NCBI RefSeq assembly: GCF_002777965.1 | Contig: NZ_NGVR01000023.1 | Span: 62,001-126,000 of the forward strand | Length of the DNA: 64,000 nucleotides | Source: Proteus columbae | GTDB lineage: Bacteria; Pseudomonadota; Gammaproteobacteria; Enterobacterales; Enterobacteriaceae | Direction: 5' to 3' | Shown: piece by piece, positions 63,923 to 64,000 of the stretch | Layout: each line of letters starts with the position of its first letter | How positions within the stretch are numbered: position 1 is the stretch's first letter | Translations under genes and position numbers: made by a program | Notes under the pieces: generated by a model | What the model saw: the letters and a program-made list of their open reading frames with translations, nothing else | What the model was told of the DNA's origin: nothing | Databases searched by the model: none

Positions 63923-64000
63923 AGTTTAGACTCCTATAATTACTTTCTTAATATAAGTTTAAAATTAGCACTTCAATCATTATATGGATCATCGACAAGA

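Noticed and set aside
1-64000. CRISPR array, prophage or insertion sequence
   Set aside because: No regularly spaced direct repeats with unique spacers, no transposase, no integrase and no phage structural gene were seen. The only regular repeats are the tRNA-Lys units and the ERIC copies.

Overview
The window is a chromosomal segment of an enterobacterium of the order Enterobacterales, most likely Proteus or a close relative in the Morganellaceae. The reasons are a low G+C look, protein products very close to the E. coli core set, ERIC repeats, and a gene order that follows the E. coli nag-glnS-fur-seqA-pgm ... gltA-sdh-suc-cyd-tol-pal-aroG-gpmA region with large E. coli blocks missing (asnB, kdp, speF-potE, mngRAB, valT/valZ, nadA, zitB). 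The genus is an inference from these traits; no 16S rRNA is present.

Layout. 1-461: a tRNA operon (Met, Leu, Gln, Gln) reading left out of the window. 804-8404: amino-sugar use (nagC-nagA-nagB reading left, nagE reading right) and glnS. 8478-10856: the chitoporin gene chiP with a NagC operator and a ChiX sRNA target site, then a structured, probably non-coding stretch. 10995-16386: a DUF817 membrane protein, a hicAB toxin-antitoxin locus with a frameshifted toxin gene, fur, fldA, ybfE, ybfF and seqA. 16461-21261: pgm, two nearly identical 127-bp ERIC elements that bracket yehS and a RelE/HigA toxin-antitoxin pair, ybfA and ybgI. 21341-32096: a five-gene operon (yehI-yehL-yehM-yehP-yehQ order) coding for a DUF4132 giant, a MoxR AAA ATPase, a DUF5682 protein, a VWA protein and a SWIM zinc-finger protein. 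This is the best candidate in the window for a poorly described molecular system. 32474-34468: an efflux pump with a divergent AraC regulator.

34549-46157 holds the TCA block: gltA reading left, and sdhCDAB-sucABCD reading right. A 1.5-kb AT-rich stretch without a gene follows. 47645-50795 is the cytochrome bd oxidase operon cydABX-ybgE. An inserted LysR/MFS/DUF4440 drug-efflux module (50887-53631) separates it from ybgC-tolQRAB-pal-cpoB (53942-59322), the envelope-constriction complex. Three identical tRNA-Lys genes in exact 107-bp tandem repeats follow, then an aminoglycoside-nucleotidyltransferase-like gene, pnuC, aroG and gpmA.

Several parts fit together. NagC, NagE and ChiP form one regulon for chitin sugars. 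The nadA gene expected before pnuC is absent, but a near-consensus NadR box remains, which fits the known nicotinate requirement of Proteus. Fur boxes lie both in front of fur and in the gltA-sdhC gap.
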